Of a stretch of DNA of 48,626 nucleotides, positions 28,621 through 36,525 are shown one piece after another (the stretch's first letter is position 1; each line of letters begins with the position of its first letter). Location of the stretch: NCBI GenBank assembly GCA_947573485.1, contig CANPGB010000024.1, positions 1 to 48,626 of the forward strand, written 5' to 3'. The notes below the pieces were generated by a model. It had not been told where the DNA came from. It searched no databases and saw only the letters and a list, made by a program, of their open reading frames with translations. A program made the translations under genes and the position numbers. The stretch is from an uncultured Porphyromonadaceae bacterium. GTDB lineage: Bacteria > Bacteroidota > Bacteroidia > Bacteroidales > Muribaculaceae.

Positions 28621-29331
28621 ATGCCCACAGGAAAAATATATCTCTTTCCGTCGCTAATGGCACCGTGTGCGCCGAGCGATGTGTTGCCGCAGAAGAATAT
28701 CGAGCTGATTTCTGCGGTGAAATTTTTCGTTGTGGAAGAACTTCGCACCGCGCGCCGCTTCCTTAAAGCCTGCAACCGCGCCATTGACATCGACAGCCTC
28801 CACTTCGAGGTTCTCAACGAGCACACCCCTGCCGAAGCTGTCGACGCCATGCTCGCCCCAGCCCTCGAGGGTCACGACATAGGCATAATAAGCGAGGCGG
28901 GCTGCCCTGCCGTGGCCGACCCCGGAGCCGACCTTGTGGCTGCCGCCCAGCGCCGCGGAATAGAGGTGGTGCCTTTGGTGGGCCCTTCGAGCATACTTAT
29001 GTCGCTCATGGGCTCGGGCTTCAACGGGCAGTCGTTCAGCTTCTCGGGCTATCTGCCGATTGATGCCGGACGTCGCTCGGCCACGCTCAAGCAAATGGAG
29101 CGCGATATACGCAGCCGCCACCAGACACAGATTTTCATAGAGACACCCTACCGCAACAACAAACTCATAGCCGAGCTCGCATCGACGCTGCCCGGCGACC
29201 TGTTGCTGTGCGTGGCCGCCGACATCAGCGGCGAGTCGCAATCTATAATCACCAAACCCGTAAAAGCATGGAAGACGTCGAGCTACGACTATGCGAAGCG
29301 TCCGGCAATCTTCCTTCTCTATAAACAATGA
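28621..29331 (+). CDS. SAM-dependent methyltransferase, RsmI/tetrapyrrole-methylase family
   Basis: A 236-residue protein. ATG 28621 gives the family's standard beginning MPTGKIYLFPSLM, and the upstream in-frame start (28582) lies inside the promoter. Conserved features: VEELRTARRFLK, HTPAEAVDAML, then GIISEAGCPAVADPGADLV (SAM-binding region), VPLVGPSSILMSLMGSGFNGQ and IFIETPYRNNKLI. RsmI methylates the 2'-O of C1402 in 16S rRNA. This Bacteroidota subtype is divergent and short, so rRNA methylation is probable but not certain. Its stop overlaps the next start (ATGA), so it is coupled to the metallo-hydrolase and possibly to mutL. Confidence 0.87.
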   Translation: MPTGKIYLFPSLMAPCAPSDVLPQKNIELISAVKFFVVEELRTARRFLKACNRAIDIDSLHFEVLNEHTPAEAVDAMLAPALEGHDIGIISEAGCPAVADPGADLVAAAQRRGIEVVPLVGPSSILMSLMGSGFNGQSFSFSGYLPIDAGRRSATLKQMERDIRSRHQTQIFIETPYRNNKLIAELASTLPGDLLLCVAADISGESQSIITKPVKAWKTSSYDYAKRPAIFLLYKQ

Positions 29332-30284
29332 CGCGCCGCCGCCAAAAACGCAATCAGGAGGCTTTCTGGGCCTCGCATCCCGGACTCTTCGATGCCCCCG
29401 CGGCCCCGGAGAGCGAGTCGGGGCTTGAGGCGCTGCCCGACGAAGCCCTTGCCATTCCCGAGCGAGTGCGTTTCATGTCGTTCGGCAGCGGCAGCAGCGG
29501 CAATTGCTCGTATATAGGCACCCCCTCGTGCGGTCTGCTCATTGACGCCGGAGTCGACAACAACTACGTAATGGCCGAGCTTGCCGCCAACAGCATAGAC
29601 CCGCTCACAATCCAGGGCATACTGCTCACGCACGACCACAGCGACCACGTGCGCTATGCCTACGCCATACTGCGCTACAACCGCCACATGCGACTCTATG
29701 CCACGATGAAGGCTTTCAACGGTCTGCTCAGGCGCCACAGCATGTCGCGCCGCATAAAAGACTATCACACACCGATATACAAAGAGTTTCCGTTTACCGT
29801 GGGGGCTTTCAGCGTAACGGCATTCGAGACCAGCCACGACGGCACCGACAATGCCGGTTTTGCCATAGACTGCGGCGACACCCACTTTGTGGTGACCACC
29901 GACACGGGCACAATCACCGCGCGCGCCGACCACTACATAAGGCAGGCCACGCACCTGATGATAGAGAGCAACTACGATGCAGAGATGCTCCGCACGGGTC
30001 GCTACCCGCAGCACCTCAAGGCGCGCATCGCCTCCACGATAGGGCACCTCGACAATGCCGACACCGCGCGCTACCTGGCTGCCATAGCGCCCGGCATGGA
30101 CCTGCGCCGCATATTCCTGTGCCACCTCAGCCAGGATAACAACACCCCGCAGACGGCGCTCAACACTATCCGCACGGCGCTTGAGGGAGCCGGGGTTGCC
30201 ATTGCCACAACGCCCTTCCAGACCGACAAGCTCAGCGTGGAGGTGCTTCCGCGCCTGCAATCGTCTCCTTTAGTCACATTTTAA
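29328..30284 (+). CDS. MBL-fold metallo-hydrolase, WalJ/YycJ-like
   Basis: A 318-residue protein. The beta-lactamase-fold core begins near residue 48 (RFMSFGSGSSGNC) and contains the metal-binding LLTHDHSDHV (H102, H104, D106, H107), followed by AFETSHDGTDNAGF, TTDTGTI and FLCHLSQDNNTP (histidine of the last motif). The WalJ family is thought to act in DNA or cell-cycle/wall coordination; the biochemical role is unsettled. An N-terminal extension of about 45 residues (Arg-rich, then acidic/Pro) precedes the normal start of the family. If this is genuine it could bind a partner or nucleic acid. ATG 29328 overlaps the previous stop by 4 bp. Confidence 0.88.
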   Translation: MTRRRQKRNQEAFWASHPGLFDAPAAPESESGLEALPDEALAIPERVRFMSFGSGSSGNCSYIGTPSCGLLIDAGVDNNYVMAELAANSIDPLTIQGILLTHDHSDHVRYAYAILRYNRHMRLYATMKAFNGLLRRHSMSRRIKDYHTPIYKEFPFTVGAFSVTAFETSHDGTDNAGFAIDCGDTHFVVTTDTGTITARADHYIRQATHLMIESNYDAEMLRTGRYPQHLKARIASTIGHLDNADTARYLAAIAPGMDLRRIFLCHLSQDNNTPQTALNTIRTALEGAGVAIATTPFQTDKLSVEVLPRLQSSPLVTF

Positions 30285-30290
30285 TTTCTT

Positions 30291-32159
30291 ATGAACAGCG
30301 ACGTAATACGTCTCCTGCCCGACTCCGTAGCCAACCAGATAGCCGCGGGCGAGGTTATCCAGCGCCCGGCCTCAGTAATCAAAGAGCTTGTTGAGAATGC
30401 TGTCGATGCCGGAGCCACCTCCATACAGATTATATTGAAAGACGCCGGGCGCACCCTGATACAGGTTGTGGATAACGGTTGCGGCATGTCGCCCACCGAC
30501 GCCCGCATGGCCTTCGAGCGCCACGCTACCAGCAAGATAGCGGCCGCCACCGACCTCTACAGCCTGCACACCATGGGCTTCAGAGGCGAGGCTCTGCCCT
30601 CGGTGGCAGCGGTCGCTCAGATAGACCTGCGCACCATGCGTCACGGCGACAGCATAGGCACGCGTCTGCTTATCTCAGAGTCGAAATTCGAGAGTCAGGA
30701 GCCGGCCTCCTGCGTGCCGGGCACCAATCTTATGGTGAAGAACATCTTCTTCCACATGCCCGCGCGCCGCAAGTTCCTGAAAAAAGACAGCATAGAGCTC
30801 AGCCACATACTGCGGGAGTTCGAGCGGCTCGCCCTTGTTAACACCAACATAGATTTCACGCTGATACACAACGATGTAACCCTGCACCAATTCCGTGCGG
30901 GTACCCTCAAGCAGCGCATCGGCGCCCTCTTCGGCAAGAACCTCGAGAGCCAGGTGGCGGCAGTTGGCACCGAGACATCGCTGGTGAAAATCAGCGGCTT
31001 CGTGGGGCTGCCCCGCTTTGCCAAGAAGCGCGGGGCGCAGCAGTTTCTCTTCGTGAACGGCCGCAACATGCGTCACCCCTTCTTCCACAAGGCGGTGATG
31101 AAATGCTACGAGCAGCTCATAGCACCCGACGCCCAGCCCTCCTACTTCATAAACTTCGAGGTAGACCCCGCGACTATCGACGTGAACATACACCCGCAGA
31201 AGCACGAGATAAAATTCGAGCACGAGCAGGCCATATGGCAGATACTTGAAGCGGCAGTGCGCGAGACCCTCGGCAAGAGTCAGGCTGCCGGAGCGCTCGA
31301 TTTCGACCTTGAGGACGCTCCCGAGATACCGGTTTTCGACCCTGCTGCCGAGGCCGGTATGCCCGCCGAGAGCTTCGATGACACCTACAACCCCTTTGCC
31401 GGAGCGCCGTCGTCGGGGCACAGTTCGGAGGGTATCAGCTGGAGGCCGTCGTCGTCGAACCGCCCGTCGCAGGATTGGGAGAAGCTCTACGAGAACTTCA
31501 ACAACAAGCGCGAGAGCGCCTACAACAGCGCTCCTGCCGCCTCGACGTTCTTCGACAACGACCCCATAGAGGGCGCGAGCGCCGCCGCCAACGCCCCCAC
31601 TTGCCTGCAGTGGCAGAACAGCTATATAATAACCGGCTCTCACTCAGGGCTTATGGTGATTATGCAGCGCCGTGCTCACATACGCATACTCTTCGAGCGC
31701 TACACGGCGTCGCTCGCCGAAGGGAGCATTGCCTCGCAAGCTCTGCTTTTCGACGAGCTTATCGAGCTTGCACCCTCGCAGAGCGCCCTTCTGCCCGAGC
31801 TTATGCCTCAGCTCGAGCGACTCGGCTTCAAACTCAGCGCCGTCGACTCTACCCGCTGGAATATCAGCGCCGTACCCGCGCCCCTCAGCGGAGGGAACCC
31901 CGGCGAGGCCCTGCTTTCAATACTCGCCGAAGCAGAATCGCAGCCCGGCGCCGGTGATGCCATTATCCGCCCGCTGGCCAACGCCATGGCGCGGTCAGGA
32001 GCAGTTAAAAGCGTGCAGGCGCTGTCGTCGGAAGAAATGGAAACGCTCGTTGCCGACCTCTTCCGCTGCTCCGAGCCCTCGTTCACACCCGACGGACTGC
32101 CCGTGCTCACCATTATAAATAACGACGAGCTTGCAGCCCGCTTTGACCCGGCACAATAA
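30291..32159 (+). CDS. mutL: DNA mismatch repair protein MutL
   Basis: A 622-residue protein. The GHKL ATPase domain (about 1-330) contains the motifs VANQIAAGEVIQRPASVIKE, ELVENAVDAGAT (Asn-Asp pair), VVDNGCGM, HATSKI and GFRGEALPS. Next come a Pro/Ser-rich linker (about 345-430) and the C-terminal dimerisation domain. MutL links MutS mismatch recognition to strand nicking. The site that aligns with the endonuclease motif DQHA(x)2E(x)4E reads MQRRAHIRILFE (458-469): Asp, His and the first Glu are missing and only the last Glu remains. Either this MutL lacks nicking activity or it uses other residues. Its stop is followed directly by the next ATG. Confidence 0.96.
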   Translation: MNSDVIRLLPDSVANQIAAGEVIQRPASVIKELVENAVDAGATSIQIILKDAGRTLIQVVDNGCGMSPTDARMAFERHATSKIAAATDLYSLHTMGFRGEALPSVAAVAQIDLRTMRHGDSIGTRLLISESKFESQEPASCVPGTNLMVKNIFFHMPARRKFLKKDSIELSHILREFERLALVNTNIDFTLIHNDVTLHQFRAGTLKQRIGALFGKNLESQVAAVGTETSLVKISGFVGLPRFAKKRGAQQFLFVNGRNMRHPFFHKAVMKCYEQLIAPDAQPSYFINFEVDPATIDVNIHPQKHEIKFEHEQAIWQILEAAVRETLGKSQAAGALDFDLEDAPEIPVFDPAAEAGMPAESFDDTYNPFAGAPSSGHSSEGISWRPSSSNRPSQDWEKLYENFNNKRESAYNSAPAASTFFDNDPIEGASAAANAPTCLQWQNSYIITGSHSGLMVIMQRRAHIRILFERYTASLAEGSIASQALLFDELIELAPSQSALLPELMPQLERLGFKLSAVDSTRWNISAVPAPLSGGNPGEALLSILAEAESQPGAGDAIIRPLANAMARSGAVKSVQALSSEEMETLVADLFRCSEPSFTPDGLPVLTIINNDELAARFDPAQ

Positions 32160-33701
32160 ATGCGCTACTTACTGACAGTCATACTACTGCTATGCTTTGG
32201 CACCTCGCAGGCAGCCAATGCCAAAGATGTGGAGAATATCCTTTCTGACCTCAGCGGGATGCTCGACAAACGCAGCGGCTTTATCGAGACACGCCAGGCG
32301 GCTATCGACAGCCTCGTGACCGAAGGGCGGCGCAACGGCTTCTCGTCGGAACTTCTCATGAAGATTTCCGACGGCTATACATCGTTCAACAACGACTCGG
32401 CGCTCTACTACCTGGGGCGGGGCATAGAGAGCGCCACAGGTCCTGTAAAAATGCAGTTCATATGGAAACGCGCGGCGCTCCTGCCCTTGGCGGGATTCTC
32501 CGACATGGCCGTGCGCGAGTTCAACTCCATAAACCCCGACAGCATACCGGCACAGCTGCTGCCCTCGTACTACGAGGAAGGGCGCCAGATGCACAGCTAC
32601 ATCAGCGCCTTCTTCCAAAGTTATCCCGAGGTCAGCGAGCCGCATCAGCGAGCTGCCCTCGACCTTCAGGAAAAGCTCATAAGCATACTGCCACCCGACA
32701 GCCCCGCCTACAAATACAACCTCGGCGAGTACAACCTGCTCACCGGACGCAAAGAAACAGCGAGAGTACTGCTTGAGGAAGTGGTTGACAATGAGCCGCT
32801 GACAAGCAACCTCATGGCGCGTGCCGCCCACCACCTCTCCACCATAGCCAACACCAAGGGCGACAAAGACCTCTACACCTATTACCTTGCGCTCTCGGCC
32901 ATGGCCGACCTTACGGCTGCCACCCGCGAGGTGGTTTCGCTGCAGGAGTTAGGCAACATACTCTATGCCCACGGAGATGTGAACACGGCCCACAAGTTCC
33001 TGTCGAACGCGCTTGCCAATGCCGTGGAGTGCGGTGCACCGCTGCGAATGTTGGAGTCGTCGCGCTCGCTGCCTATCATCGAGCGAGCCCACTCGGCTCT
33101 GATAGCGAGCTGGCGCTCAACAATGTACTGGATTCTTGCCATAATATCGTGCCTGGTGGTGGGGCTCGTAGCCACCATGATAATACTTCACCGCGAGATG
33201 CGCAAAATGGAGCGGCTGCAGGCCAGCCTCAAGGCAGCCAACACGGCAAAAGAGGTGTATATCAGCCAGTTCCTGCAGCTGTGCTCGATATATATGGATA
33301 AGCTGAACCAGTTCTGCAAGATAGCTACCCGCAAATTGGCCGCGGGGCAGTCCGACGAGCTTTACCGCATGACAAAATCGGGCAAATTCGTCGAAGAACA
33401 GAGTCGCGAATTTTACGAAGTGTTCGACAACGCCTTCCTACATATCTACCCCGACTTCGTGTCGCAGGTCAACGCCCTTCTTCTGCCCGACCAGAAAATA
33501 GAGGTACGCCCCGACCAGCTCAACACCGACCTTCGCATCTTAGCTTTCATGCGCCTCGGTATTGAAGAAAGCTCGCGTATAGCCCAGGTGCTCAACTACT
33601 CGCTCAACACAATCTACGCCTACCGTAACAGGCTTAAAGCGAGAGCGGTTGACCGCGATAATTTCGAGGATAATATCATGAAAATTACCTCCACTTTCTG
33701 A
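32160..33701 (+). CDS. DUF6377-like membrane-bound TPR regulator
   Basis: A 513-residue protein starting on the base after the mutL stop. It has a signal peptide (about 1-19), a periplasmic helical-repeat region (about 25-315) with TPR-like units such as AYKYNLGEYNLLTGRKETARVLLEEV and TRFVVSLQELGNILYAHGDV-like segments, and a single membrane span at 322-343 (MYWILAIISCLVVGLVATMI). A coiled coil follows (about 345-370). The cytoplasmic part ends in an HTH-like region (about 470-500: MRLGIEESSRIAQVLNYSLN, then TIYAYRNRLKARA). This layout matches Bacteroidota one-component membrane regulators of the DUF6377 group. Targets are unknown; in the family they often sit near PULs, but here the neighbours are mutL and crp. 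Confidence 0.75.
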   Translation: MRYLLTVILLLCFGTSQAANAKDVENILSDLSGMLDKRSGFIETRQAAIDSLVTEGRRNGFSSELLMKISDGYTSFNNDSALYYLGRGIESATGPVKMQFIWKRAALLPLAGFSDMAVREFNSINPDSIPAQLLPSYYEEGRQMHSYISAFFQSYPEVSEPHQRAALDLQEKLISILPPDSPAYKYNLGEYNLLTGRKETARVLLEEVVDNEPLTSNLMARAAHHLSTIANTKGDKDLYTYYLALSAMADLTAATREVVSLQELGNILYAHGDVNTAHKFLSNALANAVECGAPLRMLESSRSLPIIERAHSALIASWRSTMYWILAIISCLVVGLVATMIILHREMRKMERLQASLKAANTAKEVYISQFLQLCSIYMDKLNQFCKIATRKLAAGQSDELYRMTKSGKFVEEQSREFYEVFDNAFLHIYPDFVSQVNALLLPDQKIEVRPDQLNTDLRILAFMRLGIEESSRIAQVLNYSLNTIYAYRNRLKARAVDRDNFEDNIMKITSTF

Positions 33702-33831
33702 TATTATAATTTATATTCACTCGAAAACAATCGCACTATACATTACTAATAATCAATGTATTAAAAATATAATCAGTTATAAACAGTTTATATTAGCTTA
33801 GTATCGCGCGGCAAAACCCGATTTTTGATTG

Positions 33832-33839
33832 TAACTTTG
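33832..33839 (+). promoter_or_regulatory. Promoter -7 element of the candidate small RNA
   Basis: TAACTTTG, exact to TAnnTTTG. No good -33 TTG lies 19-20 bp upstream, so the call is modest. Confidence 0.45.
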
Positions 33840-33939
33840 CAGTGCAAAAGAAAGATACACGATTATATTCAGTTTTAGGGTTAGTATAGATTGTTAGTAC
33901 TTAATGGACTCATTTTGATTTTCAGTAAACACCTGCTTA

Positions 33940-33958
33940 CCGGTCAGCCGCTGACCGG
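33940..33958. repeat. Perfect palindrome within the candidate small RNA
   Basis: CCGGTCAGC, one central base, GCTGACCGG. GC-rich in an AT-rich region, so it stands out; as RNA it can form a 7-bp stem with a GCCGC loop. Confidence 0.8.
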
Positions 33959-34045
33959 CGAGGGGTTTGCTGATTATCATCTCTCCCACGAATAAAAATG
34001 TGTTTTATGTTAGTTATGTAATTGTTTTAAGTCAATTAAAACGCA

Positions 34046-34083
34046 GCAGGATGTCCTCGTGAGAAGACATCCTGTCTTGTTTT
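34046..34083 (+). terminator. Rho-independent terminator upstream of crp
   Basis: Perfect 9-bp stem CAGGATGTC (34047-34055) / GACATCCTG (34066-34074), 10-nt loop, then TCTTGTTTT. Nothing coding lies in the 340 bp before it, which implies a non-coding transcript, or slow decay of the long DUF6377 transcript. Confidence 0.85.
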
Positions 34084-34106
34084 CCGGCAGAATATTCGTA
34101 CCTTTG
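34077..34106 (+). promoter_or_regulatory. Promoter of the Crp/Fnr gene
   Basis: TTG at 34077-34079 (within the terminator T-run), 19-bp spacer, TACCTTTG at 34099-34106. The leader is about 90 nt. Confidence 0.7.
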
Positions 34107-34202
34107 TTGTTTCGAAAGCCACCGCAGGCTGAACCAAAGGCCGTGCCGCGACGTTAAAATAATGATTATTTAACACATAAAGCACACAAAGGAATAAAAA
34201 CC

Positions 34203-34892
34203 ATGGCAAGCATGTTTGAACTTCTGATGGAGCTGCCGCTTTTCCGCGGAGTCTCACACCAGCGTCTGTCGAAGACCGTCGGCGAGTCGAAGTTTCATTT
34301 TCTGAAATTTCCGGCCGGAGAAACCATAATAAGGTCAGGAGAAGCATGCACGCATCTCACCTTCGTCATCTCGGGTTCAGTCCGCACCACCATAGTCAAC
34401 GCCAACGGGCGCTTTGCGGTGTCGCAGACACTTAAAGCTCCTGCGGTTATAGCTCCCGACTTCCTTTTCGGGCGCTTCACCACGTATCCGTGCACCGTGG
34501 AGGCACTCGAGACAACGGGAATACTTCAAATCGACAAACAGGACTACCTCAATATACTCTACAGCGACCCTGTGTTCATGTTCAACTACCTGAACACCCT
34601 CTCGGCCAACGCACAGAAAGCGATGCAGGGAGTGCTCTCGCTCACCACGGGCGAGATTGACGAGCGCATAGCGTTCTGGATAGCGGCGCTGAGTCAGCCC
34701 GGCGGCACCGACATAGTGCTCACGTGCCGCACGCGCGACCTCTGCTCGCTGTTCGGCGTTCAGAGAGCGACCTTCGAGGCCGGCCTCGACTCAATGAAGG
34801 AGCGCGGGCTCATAGAGTATACCAACAAGGAACTGCGCGTGCTCGACCGCTCTGCCCTGCTCGCCCTGCTGCAGCACAACCACGAGAGTTAG
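34203..34892 (+). CDS. Crp/Fnr family transcriptional regulator
   Basis: A 229-residue cytoplasmic regulator. An N-terminal cyclic-nucleotide-binding-like beta-barrel (about 10-115: LFRGVSHQRLSKTV, FPAGETIIRSGEACTHLTFVI, GSVRTTIVNANGRFAV) is joined by a long helix to a C-terminal winged helix (about 165-215: TRDLCSLFGVQRATFEAGLD). There is no Fnr-type cysteine cluster and the phosphate-binding RxSR-like signature of true Crp is absent, so the effector is unknown. It is monocistronic and followed by repeat copy 2 and a convergent kinase gene. Confidence 0.88.
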   Translation: MASMFELLMELPLFRGVSHQRLSKTVGESKFHFLKFPAGETIIRSGEACTHLTFVISGSVRTTIVNANGRFAVSQTLKAPAVIAPDFLFGRFTTYPCTVEALETTGILQIDKQDYLNILYSDPVFMFNYLNTLSANAQKAMQGVLSLTTGEIDERIAFWIAALSQPGGTDIVLTCRTRDLCSLFGVQRATFEAGLDSMKERGLIEYTNKELRVLDRSALLALLQHNHES

Positions 34893-34934
34893 GCGCCCGC
34901 CGCAACGATTATACTTAAACTTAAAACAACCCCA

Positions 34935-35020
34935 GTACCGTACCTCCGGCACGGCATTACACAGCCATAGCCCCACCCCCGGCTGCGCCGGGGGTTAACC
35001 AGCTTTACCCCCTCCGGGGG
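34935..35020 (+). repeat. Dispersed three-hairpin intergenic repeat, copy 2
   Basis: Same architecture as copy 1: ACCGTACCTCCGGCACGG (34937-34954); CCCCCGGC / GCGCCGGGGG (34976-34994) then TTAACC (34995-35000); CCCCCTCCGGGGG (35008-35020). It lies 42 bp after the Crp/Fnr stop, between convergent genes. Confidence 0.87.
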
Positions 35021-35082
35021 AATTTGGTGTAACCACGCAAAGAGATGCACACAGAGGGAACGCGGGCACAATGTAGGACGCC

Positions 35083-36285
35083 TTACTGGGCTTTGGGGAG
35101 GTCGATGCGGAAAGTAGTGCCTACGCCGGGCGCCGACTGCTTTACGTAGATCCGGCCGCGGTGGTATTCCTCTATAATTCGTTTGGCGAGAGTAAGGCCG
35201 AGACCCCAGCCGCGGCTTTTTGTGGTGTAGCCCGGGTTGAATACCGTTTTATGGTTCTTGCGGCTTATGCCCTTGCCTGTGTCGGCCACCTCGATGAAGT
35301 CGTTGACGGGCGTCGAGCCGAGGGTGACGGTAATAGAACCGGCGCCTTCCATGGCGTCAACAGCATTTTTTATAAGGTTTTCAATTACCCACTCGAGCAG
35401 CGGGGTGCAGGCTTTTACGGGCATAGGTGCAGGCCATGGCTCACAGGAGAGCGAGATGCGCCCCGAGATGCGCGTTTTCATATATGCCACGGCCTCGCCT
35501 ACCACGCCGTTGAGGTCCACACAATCCATTTTCGGCTCAGAGCCTATTTTTGAGAATCGCGAGGCGATAGTGCTGAGGCGGTTGACGTCCTTGTTCATTT
35601 CGGCGAGGGTGTCGGGGTCTACGCCGAGGTCGGGGAGGAGTTCCATCCAAGCCATAAGCGACGAGATAGGGGTGCCCAGCTGGTGGGCAGTCTCTTTTGA
35701 GAGGCCTACCCATACCTTGTTCTGCTCGGCCTTTTTGGTGGAGAGCACGGCAAAGTAGACCACCGCTATAAAAGCAAGCATCACAAGCAGTTGTATATAA
35801 GGGAAAACGCTTATACGCTTTAGGAGCGTGGAATCTTCATAATAAAGATACTGGTATGTGCCGTCGGCGATTTCGATTCCTATCACGTTGGTGCCGTTGC
35901 GCAGGTCGGCGAGCCTTTTGTCGAGGAACTCGATGTTGCGAGGGTCGGCCGGGACTCCGAAGGTGTTGTCGTCTTCCTCGACTGGGAGTTTGAAATTTCG
36001 CTGGTTTATGAGCCTGCCGTCGGCGTCGGTGAGGAGCACCGGGATTGTGGTGTTGCTCTGGATTATGCCGAGGAGGAAGTCGATGTCGGCGGCCTCACCG
36101 TCGCCCGTAGAAGCGTCGGCGAGCTCCTTGGTAGCGTCGGCCCATATCTGCATTCTCTCGCGCTCGACAGCCGAGAGGTCGCGGATGAGGCTATCGGAGA
36201 AGTAAAGGAAGAGAGCCACCACCGCCGCCGAAGCGACGAGGAAAGCGAGTTTGCCGTAGCGGCGGATATCGTAAATATCAGACAT
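35083..36285 (-). CDS. Orphan membrane sensor histidine kinase
   Basis: A 400-residue kinase. Two membrane spans (12-30 and 160-181) flank a periplasmic sensor region of about 130 residues (31-159) with no domain I recognise. The dimerisation/phosphoacceptor region contains GLSKETAHQLGTPISSLMAW with phospho-site H201. The catalytic domain has the N-box VIENLIKNAVDAM (300-312), G1 DTGKGI (335-340) and G2 GWGLGL (359-364). There is no HAMP domain. No response regulator gene adjoins it, and its own promoter and the convergent crp show that it is transcribed alone. The partner must be encoded elsewhere. Confidence 0.9.
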   Translation of the reverse strand: MSDIYDIRRYGKLAFLVASAAVVALFLYFSDSLIRDLSAVERERMQIWADATKELADASTGDGEAADIDFLLGIIQSNTTIPVLLTDADGRLINQRNFKLPVEEDDNTFGVPADPRNIEFLDKRLADLRNGTNVIGIEIADGTYQYLYYEDSTLLKRISVFPYIQLLVMLAFIAVVYFAVLSTKKAEQNKVWVGLSKETAHQLGTPISSLMAWMELLPDLGVDPDTLAEMNKDVNRLSTIASRFSKIGSEPKMDCVDLNGVVGEAVAYMKTRISGRISLSCEPWPAPMPVKACTPLLEWVIENLIKNAVDAMEGAGSITVTLGSTPVNDFIEVADTGKGISRKNHKTVFNPGYTTKSRGWGLGLTLAKRIIEEYHRGRIYVKQSAPGVGTTFRIDLPKAQ

Positions 36286-36312
36286 TTTGCTGCTTCAAAA
36301 ATCAATGAGGCA

Positions 36313-36343
36313 CAAAATTAAGCAATTAATGCGATATTTACAA
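36313..36343 (-). promoter_or_regulatory. Promoter of the histidine kinase gene
   Basis: Minus strand: TTG (36343 to 36341), 20-bp spacer, TAATTTTG (36320 to 36313), 27 bp before the ATG at 36285. Confidence 0.7.
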
Positions 36344-36414
36344 ATAGCGCATACAAGCACTGATATACAGCAAATTAGAACTTTCAAAACAAAAATAGCC
36401 TAAAAATTGTTATA

Positions 36415-36426
36415 CAAGTATACTTG
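36415..36426. promoter_or_regulatory. Perfect palindrome overlapping the -33 element of the DUF2582 promoter
   Basis: CAAGTATACTTG, self-complementary over 12 bp, includes the TTG -33 element (36424-36426). This is the place where a repressor would block initiation. Confidence 0.45.
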
Positions 36427-36453
36427 GAGATTAGGCAAATTATGTTAATTTTG
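36424..36453 (+). promoter_or_regulatory. Promoter of the DUF2582 gene
   Basis: TTG at 36424-36426, 19-bp spacer, TAATTTTG at 36446-36453. The leader is about 65 nt. Confidence 0.75.
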
Positions 36454-36525
36454 CAGCGCAAGACGAGCAAAATCTCCACGAAGACAACCAAAATAATGTC
36501 TAACTATAACTAAAAACATTCAACA

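Larger units (their letters stand above)
33844..34083 (+). ncRNA. Candidate structured small RNA of about 240 nt
   Basis: A predicted transcript from the promoter box at 33832 to the terminator at 34083 contains no substantial protein frame, only a 7-codon mini-frame at 33998. It has ordered hairpins: CCGGTCAGC / GCTGACCGG at 33940-33958 (perfect 9-bp palindrome around one base), ATAAAA / TTTTAT near 33992, TTTTAA / TTAAAA at 34026-34041, and the terminator stem. No known RNA family was recognised by eye. It could instead be an extended leader for crp, but crp has its own promoter directly after the terminator. Confidence 0.35.
33702..34202. other. 500-bp AT-rich intergenic region with promoter, hairpins and terminator but no protein gene
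   Basis: Much lower GC than its surroundings. No open frame longer than about 20 codons with a ribosome-binding context. It holds a -7 promoter box (33832-33839), four successive small hairpins, a Rho-independent terminator (34046-34083), then the crp promoter and leader. Confidence 0.75.

Noticed and set aside
33844-34083. 6S RNA, tmRNA, RNase P RNA or SRP RNA
   Set aside because: No pairing between the ends and none of the conserved motifs of these RNAs could be seen, so a family name is not given.
35083-36285. Two-component system with the Crp/Fnr protein as partner
   Set aside because: The Crp/Fnr protein has no receiver domain and the genes are convergent with separate promoters.
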